Shown: in pieces, positions 33,622-43,692 of the stretch | How the letters are laid out: each line of letters starts with the position of its first letter | How positions within the stretch are numbered: position 1 is the stretch's first letter | Assembly (NCBI GenBank): GCA_040879985.1 | Contig: JBBDJH010000001.1 | Location: forward strand, 124,001 to 188,000 | Length of the DNA: 64,000 bases | Source of the DNA: VRUE01 sp040879985 | GTDB lineage: Bacteria; Actinomycetota; Thermoleophilia; Solirubrobacterales; 70-9 | Direction of reading: 5' to 3' | Notes under the pieces: generated by a model | Seen by the model: the letters and a program-made list of their open reading frames with translations, nothing else | The model's database searches: none | What the model was told of the DNA's origin: nothing | Program-made: the position numbers and the translations under genes

Positions 33622-33744
33622 TCAGAGGAACAGGTAGCCGAACAGGTAGCCGAGCCCGAAGAAGACCAGGATCACCGCGGCGACGATACCGGCGACCAGG
33701 GCCATCATCGAGAGCAGTTCGCTGCCGGCGCTTTTCGAACTCAT
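33622..33744 (-). CDS. 40-residue membrane protein
   Basis: MSSKSAGSELLSMMALVAGI followed by a Val/Leu/Phe-rich helix with a tandem GYLF motif, then TGA. One membrane segment of about 25 residues, short polar N-terminus. ATG at 33744 lies 21 bp after the folC stop on the same strand. Below the length most gene finders report. Function unknown; being in line with valS-folC suggests it is the last cistron of that run. Confidence 0.6.
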   Translation of the reverse strand: MSSKSAGSELLSMMALVAGIVAAVILVFFGLGYLFGYLFL

Positions 33745-33765
33745 TACGCGCTCAATCCTAGTGGC

Positions 33766-34989
33766 TCAGGACACTAGCGCCGCCCTGGCCGGTGCCAGGG
33801 CGTAATGCGACCCGGTGACGAGCAGCACCCCACCGGAACACCGCGCCAGCTCCCCCCCGCGCGTCACCGCCGCCGCAAAGTCATCGACCACCTCAACCGC
33901 CAACCCGGCGCGCTCGCAAAGCGAGGCGAGCTCCCCCGCCGCGAGCCCGTCGGCGGTAGGGAGCCGGGTGGCCACGACGTGCTCCAGGGTCGGGGCGAGA
34001 GCCTCGACCATGCCCGCCGCGTCCTTGCCGGCGGGGATCGCGAGGACGGCGGTCACCGGCCGCCCGGCCGCGGCCTCCGGCAGCGCCTCGGCGAGCGCCG
34101 CCGCGCCGGCCGGGTTGTGGGCGGCGTCGAGCAGCGCCGGCGGGTCGCCGGCGATCGCTTCGAGCCTGCCGGGGACCACGAGGCTGGCCGCGACGGCGGC
34201 GACGCTCGCCCGGTCGAGCTCGCCGAGGAAGGCCTCGGCGGCGGCCATCGCGAGGGCGAAGTTGCGGCGCTGGAAGCGGCCGGCGGCGCGCAGGCGCAGC
34301 TCCGGCCCGGGGTCCTCGGCGGCGACGATCAACTCCGCGCCACGCTCGGCGGCGGTCCGCTCGGCCAGCGCCGCGACCGCCGGGCTGACCCGGCCGAGGA
34401 CCAGGGTCGAGTGGTCGCGCAGCACCGCCAGCTTCTCGGCCGCGATCTCCTCCTCGCTCTCGCCCAGCCACTCGGTGTGGTCGCGGCCGATCGAGGTCAG
34501 CACGGTGACCTTGGAGGGAATCGTGTTGGTCGCGTCGAGCCGCCCGCCCAGGCCGGCCTCGACCGCAGCCGCCTCGACCCCGGCGGCGGCGAGGGCGACG
34601 AAGGCCGCGGCGGTCGCCAGCTCGAACTGGGTCACCGCCTCGCCCTCCGCGAGGCCGCGGTTGACCGCCTCGGCCGCCACCGCGGCGCGCTCGACGGCGG
34701 CGGCGAACGCGGCTGCGCCGATCTCATCGCCGTGGATTAGAACCCGCTCGGACCAGCGCTCCGCGTGCGGTGAGACGCATGCGCCGGACGGCGCCCCGTG
34801 GGCCTCGAGCAGGGCCGCGACCATCCGCGTCACCGACGACTTGCCGTTGGTGCCGACGACGTGCACCGAGGCGAAGCGGTGCTGTGGCAGGCCGAGCAGG
34901 GTGCTCAGCGTGCGCATCCGCTCCAGGCCCAGCTTCCAGCCGATCGGCGCGAGCGAGTCGAGGTAGGCCTCGGGGTCGCGCGGATCTAT
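33766..34989 (-). CDS. folC: Folylpolyglutamate / dihydrofolate synthase
   Basis: 407 residues from the proposed start. Mur-ligase fold: VHVVGTNGKSSVTRMVA (P-loop), EAGLGGRLDATN, TSIGRDHTEWLG, and DAAHNPAGAAALAEAL. It adds glutamates to folates. The family N-terminus (DPRDPEAYLDSLAPIGWKLG) lies upstream of the first ATG (34917) but is not preceded by ATG, GTG or TTG. An ATA at 34989 overlaps the valS stop (ATAG) and has GAGGAG 8 nt upstream, so a non-standard AUA start is proposed. If wrong, translation from 34917 would lose 24 conserved residues. Confidence 0.88.
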   Translation of the reverse strand: MDPRDPEAYLDSLAPIGWKLGLERMRTLSTLLGLPQHRFASVHVVGTNGKSSVTRMVAALLEAHGAPSGACVSPHAERWSERVLIHGDEIGAAAFAAAVERAAVAAEAVNRGLAEGEAVTQFELATAAAFVALAAAGVEAAAVEAGLGGRLDATNTIPSKVTVLTSIGRDHTEWLGESEEEIAAEKLAVLRDHSTLVLGRVSPAVAALAERTAAERGAELIVAAEDPGPELRLRAAGRFQRRNFALAMAAAEAFLGELDRASVAAVAASLVVPGRLEAIAGDPPALLDAAHNPAGAAALAEALPEAAAGRPVTAVLAIPAGKDAAGMVEALAPTLEHVVATRLPTADGLAAGELASLCERAGLAVEVVDDFAAAVTRGGELARCSGGVLLVTGSHYALAPARAALVS

Positions 34990-37544
34990 TCCGACAGCTC
35001 CTCGAGCTCGGCGCGGTAGCGCTCGAGCTTGCGCCGCTCCTCCTCGACCACCTCGGCCGGGGCGCGGCCGACGAACTTCTCGTTGCCGAGTTTGCCCTCC
35101 GCGCGGGCGACCTCGGCGCGCAGCTCCTCGCGGCGCGCCTCGAGCCGGGCGGCGACGGCCTCGGCGCCGATCTCGGCCGAGGCGAGGATCTTCACCGGAC
35201 CGACCGCGGCCACGGGGTCGCCGCCGTCCTCGCCGAACTCGAAGCGGGCCAGGCGTCCGACGAACTCCCGCGGCGGCGCTCCCTCGGCGCGGGCCGGCAG
35301 CACGGCCGCGGCCGGCGCCTCGACCAGATCGCGCCAGGCGCGCAGCCGCCCGGTCAGCTCGATCGCCGCGCCGATCTCGGCCTCGGCCTCGGGATCGCGC
35401 AGCGAGTCGTCGGCCTCTGGGAAGGGGTGGACGGCGAGATGGCCCTGGCGCGAGGGGTGGTAGGACCAGATCTCCTCGCTGACGAAGGGCATGATCGGGT
35501 GCAGCAGCGCGAGGACCCGCTCGAGCGTCCAGAGCAGCGTCGCCGAGACCTCCTCCTCTTGCTCGTAGAGGCGCGGCTTGACGATCTCCAAGTACCAGTC
35601 GCAGAGCTCCGACCAGAAGAAGGAGTATGCCTCGGCGGCGGCGTGGGCGAAGTCGTAGCGCTCGAGCTTCGCCGTGACCGAGGCGATCGTCGCCTCCAGC
35701 CGCGAGAGCAGCCAGCGGTCCTCGATCGCGAGCGGCCGCGGCGCCGCCTCGACCGTGGCGACGTTGAGCAGGATCAGGCGGCTGGCGTTCCAGAGCTTGT
35801 TGGCGAGGTCGGCGCCCTGCTGGACCTTGGCGTCGGAGAAGCGCACGTCCTGGGTCGAGGACATCGCCAGCAGGCCGAAGCGCAGCGCGTCGGCGCCGTG
35901 CACGTCGATCTCGTCGAGCGGGTCGATGCCGGTGCCGAGGCTCTTCGACATCCGCCGCCCGTCGCGCGCCTGGATCACCGAGTGGACGTAGACGTCGCGG
36001 AACGGCACGTCGCCGGCGAACTCGACCCCGGTCATGATCATCCGCGCGACCCAGAGGAAAAGGATCTCGCGCGCGGTGGTGAGGAAGCTGGTCGGGTAGA
36101 AAGCGCGCAGCTCCGCGCTGTCGTCGGGCCAGCCGAGCGTCGCGAAGGGCCACAGCGCCGAGCTGAACCAGGTGTCGAGCACGTCCTCGTCCTGGCGCAG
36201 CGGGCCGTCACAGGCGCCGCAGCGCTCGGGCGCCCGCTCGGCGACGTAGGTCTCCTCGCAGGCGTCGCAGTACCAGACCGGGATCCGGTGCCCCCACCAG
36301 AGCTGGCGCGAGACGCACCAGGGCCGGATCTCGCGCATCCAGTCGAGGTAGACGCGCTTCCACTGCGGCGGGGTTATCCGCACCTCGTCGCGTTCGACCA
36401 CCTCGATCGCCGGCGCGGCAAGCTCGTCCATGCGGCAGAACCACTGCAGCGAGATCAGCGGCTCGATGCGGGCGCCGGAGCGGTGCGAGAAGGGGACCGA
36501 GTGGACGTAGGGCTGCTCGCCCCGCAGGCGACCCGCGGCGCGCAGCGCGGCGACGACCGCCCCCTGCGCCTCGGCGGCGCCGAGCCCGGCGAACTCCCCC
36601 GCCGCCTCGCTCATCCGCCCGTCGGGGCCGATCGCGCCGATCTCCTCGAGCCCGTGCCTGCGGCCGATCTCGAAGTCGTTGGGGTCGTGGCCCGGGGTGA
36701 TCTTCAGCGCCCCGGTGCCGAACTCGGGGTCGACGTGCTCGTCGGCGATTACGGGGATGCGCCGGCCGACCAGCGGCAGCAGGCAGTGCTCGCCGACCAG
36801 GTCCGCGTAGCGCTCGTCGGCGGGGTTGACGGCGACGGCGGTGTCGGCCAGCATCGTCTCCGGCCGCACCGTCGCCACGGTGAGCACGCGATCGGAGCCC
36901 TCGACCGGGTAGTCGATCGAGTAGAGCGTGTCCTCGACCTCGCGGTTCTCGACCTCGAGGTCGGAGATCGCCGAGTGCGAGCCGGGGTCCCAGTTGACCA
37001 TGTAGTTGTCGCGGTAGATGTAGCCCTTGTCGTAGAGCTGCTTGAAGACGCGGTAGACGGCCTTGACGTAGCCCTCGTCGAGCGTGAAGCGCTCGTTCTC
37101 GTAGTCGAGCGAGGCGCCGAGCCGCTTGTACTGCTCGACGATCCGCGAGCCGTACTCCTCTTTCCAGGCCCAGACCCGCTCGACGAAGGCCTCGCGGCCG
37201 AGCTCCTGGCGCGTCTTGCCTTCCGCCACGAGCTCCTTCTCGACCACCGCCTGGGTGGCGATGCCGGCGTGGTCGACGCCGAGCGTCCAGAGGGTGTTGC
37301 GCCCGCGCATCCGGTTCATCCGCACCAGCGCGTCCTGCATCGAGCCGTTCAGCGCGTGGCCCATGTGCAGCGCCCCGGTCACGTTGGGCGGCGGGATCGC
37401 GACCGAGTAGTTGTCCGCCGGGTCCCCCTCGGCCTGCGGATGGAAGTAGCCGGCCTCGATCCACTCGGCGAAGATCCGCCGCTCGACCTCACCCGGCTCG
37501 TAGCGGGTCTTCCCCTCAAGCCTTTCTTGGTTCGTCGCGCTCAC
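34986..37544 (-). CDS. valS: Valyl-tRNA synthetase
   Basis: 852 residues. HIGH box as ALHMGHALN in PPPNVTGALHMGHALNGS, KMSKS-equivalent RRMSKSLGTG, the editing domain between about 190 and 350, and a C-terminal coiled coil (from about residue 790) typical of ValRS. It charges tRNA-Val and edits threonine. GTG start (MSATNQERLEGKT). folC follows with a 4-nt overlap. Confidence 0.98.
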   Translation of the reverse strand: MSATNQERLEGKTRYEPGEVERRIFAEWIEAGYFHPQAEGDPADNYSVAIPPPNVTGALHMGHALNGSMQDALVRMNRMRGRNTLWTLGVDHAGIATQAVVEKELVAEGKTRQELGREAFVERVWAWKEEYGSRIVEQYKRLGASLDYENERFTLDEGYVKAVYRVFKQLYDKGYIYRDNYMVNWDPGSHSAISDLEVENREVEDTLYSIDYPVEGSDRVLTVATVRPETMLADTAVAVNPADERYADLVGEHCLLPLVGRRIPVIADEHVDPEFGTGALKITPGHDPNDFEIGRRHGLEEIGAIGPDGRMSEAAGEFAGLGAAEAQGAVVAALRAAGRLRGEQPYVHSVPFSHRSGARIEPLISLQWFCRMDELAAPAIEVVERDEVRITPPQWKRVYLDWMREIRPWCVSRQLWWGHRIPVWYCDACEETYVAERAPERCGACDGPLRQDEDVLDTWFSSALWPFATLGWPDDSAELRAFYPTSFLTTAREILFLWVARMIMTGVEFAGDVPFRDVYVHSVIQARDGRRMSKSLGTGIDPLDEIDVHGADALRFGLLAMSSTQDVRFSDAKVQQGADLANKLWNASRLILLNVATVEAAPRPLAIEDRWLLSRLEATIASVTAKLERYDFAHAAAEAYSFFWSELCDWYLEIVKPRLYEQEEEVSATLLWTLERVLALLHPIMPFVSEEIWSYHPSRQGHLAVHPFPEADDSLRDPEAEAEIGAAIELTGRLRAWRDLVEAPAAAVLPARAEGAPPREFVGRLARFEFGEDGGDPVAAVGPVKILASAEIGAEAVAARLEARREELRAEVARAEGKLGNEKFVGRAPAEVVEEERRKLERYRAELEELSE

Positions 37545-37559
37545 CGAGCGCGAGTCTAG

Positions 37560-37596
37560 TGGCGAGTTGGTCGCGATATATGCGACTAACTCGCCA
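37560..37596 (-). terminator. Strong hairpin after clpX
   Basis: 15-bp arms TGGCGAGTTGGTCGC and GCGACTAACTCGCCA (one G-U) around GATATAT, 3 bp after the clpX stop and 15 bp before valS. No T run follows, so it is either a terminator of the non-U type or an mRNA end protector. Confidence 0.6.
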
Positions 37597-37599
37597 GGC

Positions 37600-38895
<1,296 letters not shown>

Positions 38896-39051
38896 AGCGG
38901 TAAATCCCTCCTTGCGGGGGCTGGTAGTTGCCTACCGGCTACGCGCCCCAAAGCTTAGAGGGGGCCGCAAGCCGGGCCGGTCGCTGCCGTCGTTTACTCC
39001 GGGGGCGCGGCGGTCCCTTCCCGCGGGCGGCAGCTTGCGGGCGGCGATACG

Positions 39052-39531
39052 GTGACGACGATGCCCGCCGAGGTCCGCGTCGAGCCCGTCTCCGAGCCCC
39101 AGCTGGAGCTGCTGCTGCCGCTGATCGCCGCCTACCAGCGCTTCTACGCGGTCGAGGAGATCGACACGGAGCGCAACCGCGCCTTCTTCTCCCGCTTCCT
39201 CGCGCCAAGCGAGGACGGGATGCTGCTCGGCGCCTGGAGCGGCGAGGGGCTCGCCGGCTACGCCTGCCTCTACTGGCACTTCACTTCGCTCGTCCCGGCC
39301 GAGACCGTGCTGATGAACGACCTCTACGTCGAGCAGGGCCAGCGCGGCTACGGCATCGGCCGCGCCCTGATCGAGGCCGCCGCCCGGGTGGGCCGCGAAC
39401 GCGGCGCCCACCTACTCGAGTGGGCCACCGCCCCCGACAACGAGGCCGCCCAGCGCCTCTACGACTCGACCGGCGCCGAGCGCAGCGAGTGGATCGAGTA
39501 CGACCTACGCCTTGCGCAACCGCCGCAGTAG
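39052..39531 (+). CDS. GNAT-family N-acetyltransferase
   Basis: 159 residues (GTG 39052, or ATG 39061). GNAT core: TVLMNDLYVEQGQRGYGIGRALIEAA is the acetyl-CoA-binding motif A (Q-x-x-G-x-G), followed by WATAPDNEAAQRLYDSTGAE (motif B). Likely a small-molecule or peptide acetyltransferase of unknown substrate. The last 35 codons are duplicated as a fragment at 41527-41643. Confidence 0.88.
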   Translation: MTTMPAEVRVEPVSEPQLELLLPLIAAYQRFYAVEEIDTERNRAFFSRFLAPSEDGMLLGAWSGEGLAGYACLYWHFTSLVPAETVLMNDLYVEQGQRGYGIGRALIEAAARVGRERGAHLLEWATAPDNEAAQRLYDSTGAERSEWIEYDLRLAQPPQ

Positions 39532-39540
39532 GCCACGTCG

Positions 39541-40290
39541 CTAGCCGGCTGCACGGCTCGGCTCGAGCCATTCGTGCGGGACGAGGCCCGCCGGAATTCC
39601 CGTTGGGTAGTCGGGCATCAGCTCGGTGGCGAAGCGCACCGCCGCACGGCCCTTCAGCGCCGGGGCCAAGTCCGCGAACGTGATCAGCAACCGGACAGAC
39701 GTCCCGATCTGGAAGTCGGCAGCATTGCGCTGCCCGCCTCCGATCGTCCCCTCGTTGAGCAACTCGTCGACGTGGTCGAGCAGGAGAGGCAACGCCTCGA
39801 CCGTCCTCTTCACCTGCTCGGTGCGATTGGCCCCGACCTTGCGCGCGTTGTGCCAGGTCACCGGCCAGCCGGCCAGACCGAGCAGGCGCGGCGCCGGCAG
39901 GCCGGCCTCACGGGCAAGGCGAATGCGCATCTCGGACCGGTTCGCAAAGACCCAACCGCCGATTCGCCGTGGAACCGGCTGCAGGATTTCATCGCCCCAG
40001 AGCTCCGCCTGCTCGACCCGGATCCGCTCCTGTGGGTCGGCGGGAAACAGCGGCGGCTCCGGCTGCGCATCATCGAGCGCGCGAGAGATCGCACGCGTGC
40101 CCTGGATGCGGCGCCCGTCAAGCCGTAGGGCGGGCACCGTGCCACCGCGGAAACCAAGCGCCCGGACCGCCGCGGCGTGGGTCCCGGGCACCAGGTTGAC
40201 CACCCGGTGCTCGATCCCCTTGTGCTCGAGCATCAGGCGTGCGGCATGTGCCGGATGCGAGGTATAAACCGAGTACAGCGTCGCCGACAC
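39541..40290 (-). CDS. Glutathione-S-transferase-like protein, copy 1
   Basis: 249 residues. The N-terminal thioredoxin-fold half reads LYSVYTSHPAHAARLMLEHKGIEH...VPALRLDGRRIQGTRAISRALD, as in GST N-domains (cis-Pro in TVPAL), with a helical C-terminal half. The catalytic Cys/Ser position is S-H-P, not the usual SPF/CPY. About half its residues match the protein at 40744-41502 over full length. Actinobacteria mostly use mycothiol rather than glutathione, so the thiol partner is unclear. Confidence 0.75.
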   Translation of the reverse strand: MSATLYSVYTSHPAHAARLMLEHKGIEHRVVNLVPGTHAAAVRALGFRGGTVPALRLDGRRIQGTRAISRALDDAQPEPPLFPADPQERIRVEQAELWGDEILQPVPRRIGGWVFANRSEMRIRLAREAGLPAPRLLGLAGWPVTWHNARKVGANRTEQVKRTVEALPLLLDHVDELLNEGTIGGGQRNAADFQIGTSVRLLITFADLAPALKGRAAVRFATELMPDYPTGIPAGLVPHEWLEPSRAAG

Positions 40291-40337
40291 GCAGGCACCA
40301 TAACTGTGCGTGAACCCATTCCCAAGGAGGCTTTCCG

Positions 40338-40739
40338 ATGGCCGAGTTCCCCAAGCCCAAAGAGGGGATCGTTCTCACCCACTTCATCGTCTCCGCCGAT
40401 GTCGAGCGCTCGCGGCGCTTCTACGCCGACGTGCTTGGTGGTGAGACGGTCCGCAGCGGCGAGCCCTCCTGCGTGGCGCTTGCCAACGGCTTCATCATCA
40501 TCAATGCTGGCGGCGGTCCGACCGAGGACAAGCCGACCGTGACCCTGGAGACGCCGCCCGACCCCGACCGGGTCAGCGCCTTCCTCAACATCCGCGTGGC
40601 GGACATCCAGGCCGTCTATGAGGAATGGAACTCTCGTGGGGCTGAGTTCGTGGCCCCGCCGGAAAAGCGCAAGACCGAGTACCGCTGCTACATGCGCGAT
40701 CCCGACGGCCACCTGATCGAGGTCGGCCAGTCGTTCTGA
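40338..40739 (+). CDS. VOC-superfamily protein (glyoxalase/dioxygenase fold)
   Basis: 133 residues with two beta-alpha-beta-beta-beta modules: LTHFIVSADVERSRRFYADVLGGE and YRCYMRDPDGHLIEVGQSF (metal Glu/His). Preceded by AAGGAGG 7 nt before the ATG, the best ribosome site in the region. Reaction unknown. It lies between two GST-like genes that face the other way. Confidence 0.85.
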   Translation: MAEFPKPKEGIVLTHFIVSADVERSRRFYADVLGGETVRSGEPSCVALANGFIIINAGGGPTEDKPTVTLETPPDPDRVSAFLNIRVADIQAVYEEWNSRGAEFVAPPEKRKTEYRCYMRDPDGHLIEVGQSF

Positions 40740-40743
40740 GCGC

Positions 40744-41502
40744 TCACCCGGCGGCAAGCGGGGAAAGCAACGGCTCCAGCCAGGCGGGCGGGAACACCGG
40801 CGGCGCGTCGCCACGGTAGCCGGGGACGGCGCGCCGGGCCAAGCGGCAGGCCGGGCGGTCCCCGATCAACGGTCGCAGGTCCTGGAAGGTGAGCAGCAGG
40901 CGCAGGCTGGCGCCGATCTGGAAGTCGGCGGCGTTCAGCTCTTCGCCGTCGAGCACGCCGGCACCGATCCGCTCCTCGACTCCGTCCAACATCGAGTCGA
41001 GCGCAGCGAAATCTTCCCGTACAGCCTCGTCGGTCGCCTCGTTGACTCGCACGCCGCGGTCGATGAAGGGCGGGGCGAGGCGGGCGGCGACGGCGGCTGG
41101 GACGCCCATGACCGAGCGTCCCATGTAGGTGCGGATCGGCGCTCGGTCGGCGCGCATCGCCCACAGCGAGATCTGCCGGACCGGGTGCTGCAGCTCCTCC
41201 TCTCCCCAGCGCTCGGCCTCCTCGACGGCGCCGCGACGCTCGGGGTCGGCGGGGAAGAGCGGTGGATCGGGACGCAACCGGTCGAGCCCGCGTGAGATCT
41301 CACGCGACCCCTGGATGCGGCTCCCGCCGATCGCCAGCACCGGCACCGTGTTCTGCCGCTGCCTCATCCCGCTTCTCACTATCGCCCTGGCAAGAAAGGG
41401 GACGAGGTCGATGCGCGTGAACTCGATGCCCTTGCGCTCCAGCATCGCCTGGGCGGCCATCGTCGGATGCGAGCCGGGGAGGCCGTAGAGCCGGGGCTTC
41501 AT
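40744..41502 (-). CDS. Glutathione-S-transferase-like protein, copy 2
   Basis: 252 residues, paralogue of the gene at 39541-40290: shared words include RIQGSREISRGLD, PPLFPADPERR, LNAADFQIGASLRLLLTF and the C-terminal P-x-W-L-E-P. N-terminal segment RLYGLPGSHPTMAAQAMLERKG is the thioredoxin-fold start with G-S-H-P at the active-site turn. It converges on the VOC gene with 4 bp between stops. Confidence 0.75.
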   Translation of the reverse strand: MKPRLYGLPGSHPTMAAQAMLERKGIEFTRIDLVPFLARAIVRSGMRQRQNTVPVLAIGGSRIQGSREISRGLDRLRPDPPLFPADPERRGAVEEAERWGEEELQHPVRQISLWAMRADRAPIRTYMGRSVMGVPAAVAARLAPPFIDRGVRVNEATDEAVREDFAALDSMLDGVEERIGAGVLDGEELNAADFQIGASLRLLLTFQDLRPLIGDRPACRLARRAVPGYRGDAPPVFPPAWLEPLLSPLAAG

Positions 41503-41526
41503 CGGGGTCCGACTCTAGTCCACGGG

Positions 41527-41643
41527 ATGCCTGCCGATGAGCTCGAGTGGGCCACCGCCCCCGACAACAAGACCGCCCAGCGCCTCTACGACGCGACCGG
41601 CGCCGAGCGAAGTGAGTGGATCGAGTACGACCTGCGGCTGTAG
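41527..41643 (+). pseudogene. Duplicated 3' fragment of the GNAT gene
   Basis: An ATG-initiated 38-codon frame ending ELEWATAPDNKTAQRLYDAT, then GAERSEWIEYDLRL and TAG. It is nearly identical at the DNA level to the end of the GNAT gene at about 39410-39518. It lacks the acetyl-CoA site and cannot be an enzyme. Its place just upstream of the second GST-like gene fits a duplication of a GNAT-3'-end/GST block. Confidence 0.8.
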
Positions 41644-41671
41644 CGCGGAGAGAGCGCGCGGAACGGGCGCG

Positions 41672-42256
41672 TTAGTGGTGTTCGATGACGCGGTCGACGA
41701 TGCTGTACTCCTTGGCCTCCTCGGCGGTCATGAAGTAGTCGCGATCGGTGTCGTTCGTGACCTTGTCGAAGGGCTGGTTGGTGTGCTTGGCGATGATCTC
41801 GTCGAGCCGGCGGCGCGTGTCGATGATCTCTTTGGCGTGGATCTCGATGTCCGCGGCCTGGCCCTGGAAACCGGCCGAGACCTGGTGGATGAGGATCTTC
41901 GAGTTGGGCAGCGCCATCCGTTTGCCGGCGGCGCCGCCGGCGAGCAGCAGGGCGCCCATGCTCATCGCGATGCCGACGCAGATCGTCTGCACGTCGGGCT
42001 TGATGAACTGCATCGTGTCGTAGATCGCCAGGCCGGCGTAGACGTCGCCGCCGGGCGAGTTGACGTAGATGCTGATGTCCTTGTCCGGGTCCTCGGACTC
42101 GAGGTGGAGAAGCTGGGCGACGATCAGGTTGGCGATTTCCTGGTTGACCTGCGTGCCGAGGAAGATGATCCGCTCGTTGAGCAGGCGCGAGTAGATGTCG
42201 AAGGAGCGCTCGCCGCGCGAGGTCTGCTCGACAACCATCGGTACGAGGGGGCTCAT
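41672..42256 (-). CDS. clpP: ATP-dependent Clp protease proteolytic subunit
   Basis: 194 residues. Catalytic triad in context: Ser in CVGIAMSMGALLL, His in KILIHQVSAGFQG, Asp in NDTDRDYFM. Start ATG 42256 (MSPLVPMVVEQTSRGE); GTG 42265 is possible. It forms the 14-mer peptidase used with ClpX. Its order after tig is standard, though clpX is separated from it here by 3 kb of accessory genes. Confidence 0.97.
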   Translation of the reverse strand: MSPLVPMVVEQTSRGERSFDIYSRLLNERIIFLGTQVNQEIANLIVAQLLHLESEDPDKDISIYVNSPGGDVYAGLAIYDTMQFIKPDVQTICVGIAMSMGALLLAGGAAGKRMALPNSKILIHQVSAGFQGQAADIEIHAKEIIDTRRRLDEIIAKHTNQPFDKVTNDTDRDYFMTAEEAKEYSIVDRVIEHH

Positions 42257-42293
42257 GGCCGCCACTCTATAGAAGGCGCCCGGCGCGCCGCGC

Positions 42294-43679
42294 TCACTTC
42301 GATTCCGGCGTCCAGAGCTCGGCCGACTCCTCTTTGCGCTCCTTCTCCGGCGTCCAGATCTGCTCGCGGGCCTCGGCCTGCTCGAGCGGGATCGGCACGG
42401 CCGACTCGGCGACCAGGTCGATCGCCTTGCGGAAGCGGATGTCGTCGCGGATCATCGTCTCGCGACCGCTCTCGCGCAGCCGCTTGAGCAGCTTCTCCGG
42501 CGTGGTCCGCTCGTGCTCGGCCGGGTGGGCGAGCGCCTCGAGCATCTCCTCATCGGAGACCTCGATCTGCTCGGCATCGGCGATCGCCGCCAGCACCGCC
42601 TCGCGCTTCAGCTCCGCTTCCGCCTCGGGCTTCGACTCCTCGATCGTCTGCTCGCGGGTTTTGCCCTGCATCTGCAGGAAGGAGTCGGGGGTCATCCCGC
42701 GCTGGGCGAGCTGCCGTTCGACCCGCTCCCAGCGCTCCGTGGCGCGGGCCGTGGCCAGCTCCTCGGGCAGCTCCAGCTTCGCCTCCGCCGCCACGGCATC
42801 GACCGCGGCGACGCGGAAGTCCTGCTCGGCCCGCTCGCCGACCGCCTCGGCGAGGCGCTTGGCGATGTCGGCCCGCAGCTCCTCCACCGTCTCGAACTCG
42901 GAGGCTTCCGAGGCGAAGTCGTCGTCGAGCTCGGGCAGGATCTTCTCCCGCACCTCTTTGACCTCGACCGTGAAGACCGCGTCTTCGCCGGCCAGCTCCT
43001 CGGCCTGGTAGTCGTCGGGAAAGCTGACCTCGACGCGGCGCGTCTCGCCGCTCTCCGCCCCGAAGAGCTGCTCCTCGAAGCCCTCGATCAACTGGTTGGC
43101 GCCGAGCTCGAGCAGGTAGTCGCTGGCCTTGCCGCCCTCGAAGGCCTTGCCGTCGAGCAGGCCCTCGAAGTCGACCAGCAGCACGTCGCCCTCGGCGGCG
43201 GCGCGCTCGACCGGCTCGAGCTTGGCGAAGCCCTCGCGGATCCGCTCGACCTCGCGCTCGACCATCTCCTCCGCCGGCTGCGGCTCGGCCCTGCCGACCT
43301 CGAGGCCCTTGTACTCGCCGAGCTCGGCCTCCGGGCGCACGCCGATCTCGAACTTGAAGGCGAGCGGCTCGCCCTCGCCCTCGGGGGTCGAGACGACCTC
43401 GACGCTGGGATCGCCGACCGGGGCGATGCCCGAGCCGAGCAGCGCCTTTTCGTACCACTCGGGCAGTGCCTCGCGGATCGCCTCCTCGAGCACGGCGGCG
43501 AAGCCGATCCGCTGGATCACCAGCGAGGGCGGCGCCTTGCCCTTGCGGAAGCCGGGCATGCGCATCTCCCGCGCCAGGGCGCGGGCGGCGCGGTTGACGG
43601 CGCGGTCGACCTCCGCCGCGGGGACCTCGACCGCGACGCTGACGCGCGAGCCGGGTAGCTCTGAGACCGTTGGCTGCAT
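42294..43679 (-). CDS. tig: Trigger factor chaperone
   Basis: 461 residues: ribosome-binding domain with MPGFRKGKAPPSLVIQRIG (the GFRxGxxP loop), FKBP-like domain (GDVLLVDFEGLLDGKAFEGG), and the helical C-terminal domain. A Glu/Lys-rich tail ends it. Start ATG 43679 (MQPTVSELPGSRVSV). It meets nascent chains at the exit tunnel. Confidence 0.96.
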   Translation of the reverse strand: MQPTVSELPGSRVSVAVEVPAAEVDRAVNRAARALAREMRMPGFRKGKAPPSLVIQRIGFAAVLEEAIREALPEWYEKALLGSGIAPVGDPSVEVVSTPEGEGEPLAFKFEIGVRPEAELGEYKGLEVGRAEPQPAEEMVEREVERIREGFAKLEPVERAAAEGDVLLVDFEGLLDGKAFEGGKASDYLLELGANQLIEGFEEQLFGAESGETRRVEVSFPDDYQAEELAGEDAVFTVEVKEVREKILPELDDDFASEASEFETVEELRADIAKRLAEAVGERAEQDFRVAAVDAVAAEAKLELPEELATARATERWERVERQLAQRGMTPDSFLQMQGKTREQTIEESKPEAEAELKREAVLAAIADAEQIEVSDEEMLEALAHPAEHERTTPEKLLKRLRESGRETMIRDDIRFRKAIDLVAESAVPIPLEQAEAREQIWTPEKERKEESAELWTPESK

Positions 43680-43692
43680 CGAGCGCGGGACC

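Noticed and set aside
34770..37559. Long open plus-strand frame opposite folC and valS
   Set aside because: Same shadow effect; the opposite strand encodes complete ValRS and FolC motifs.
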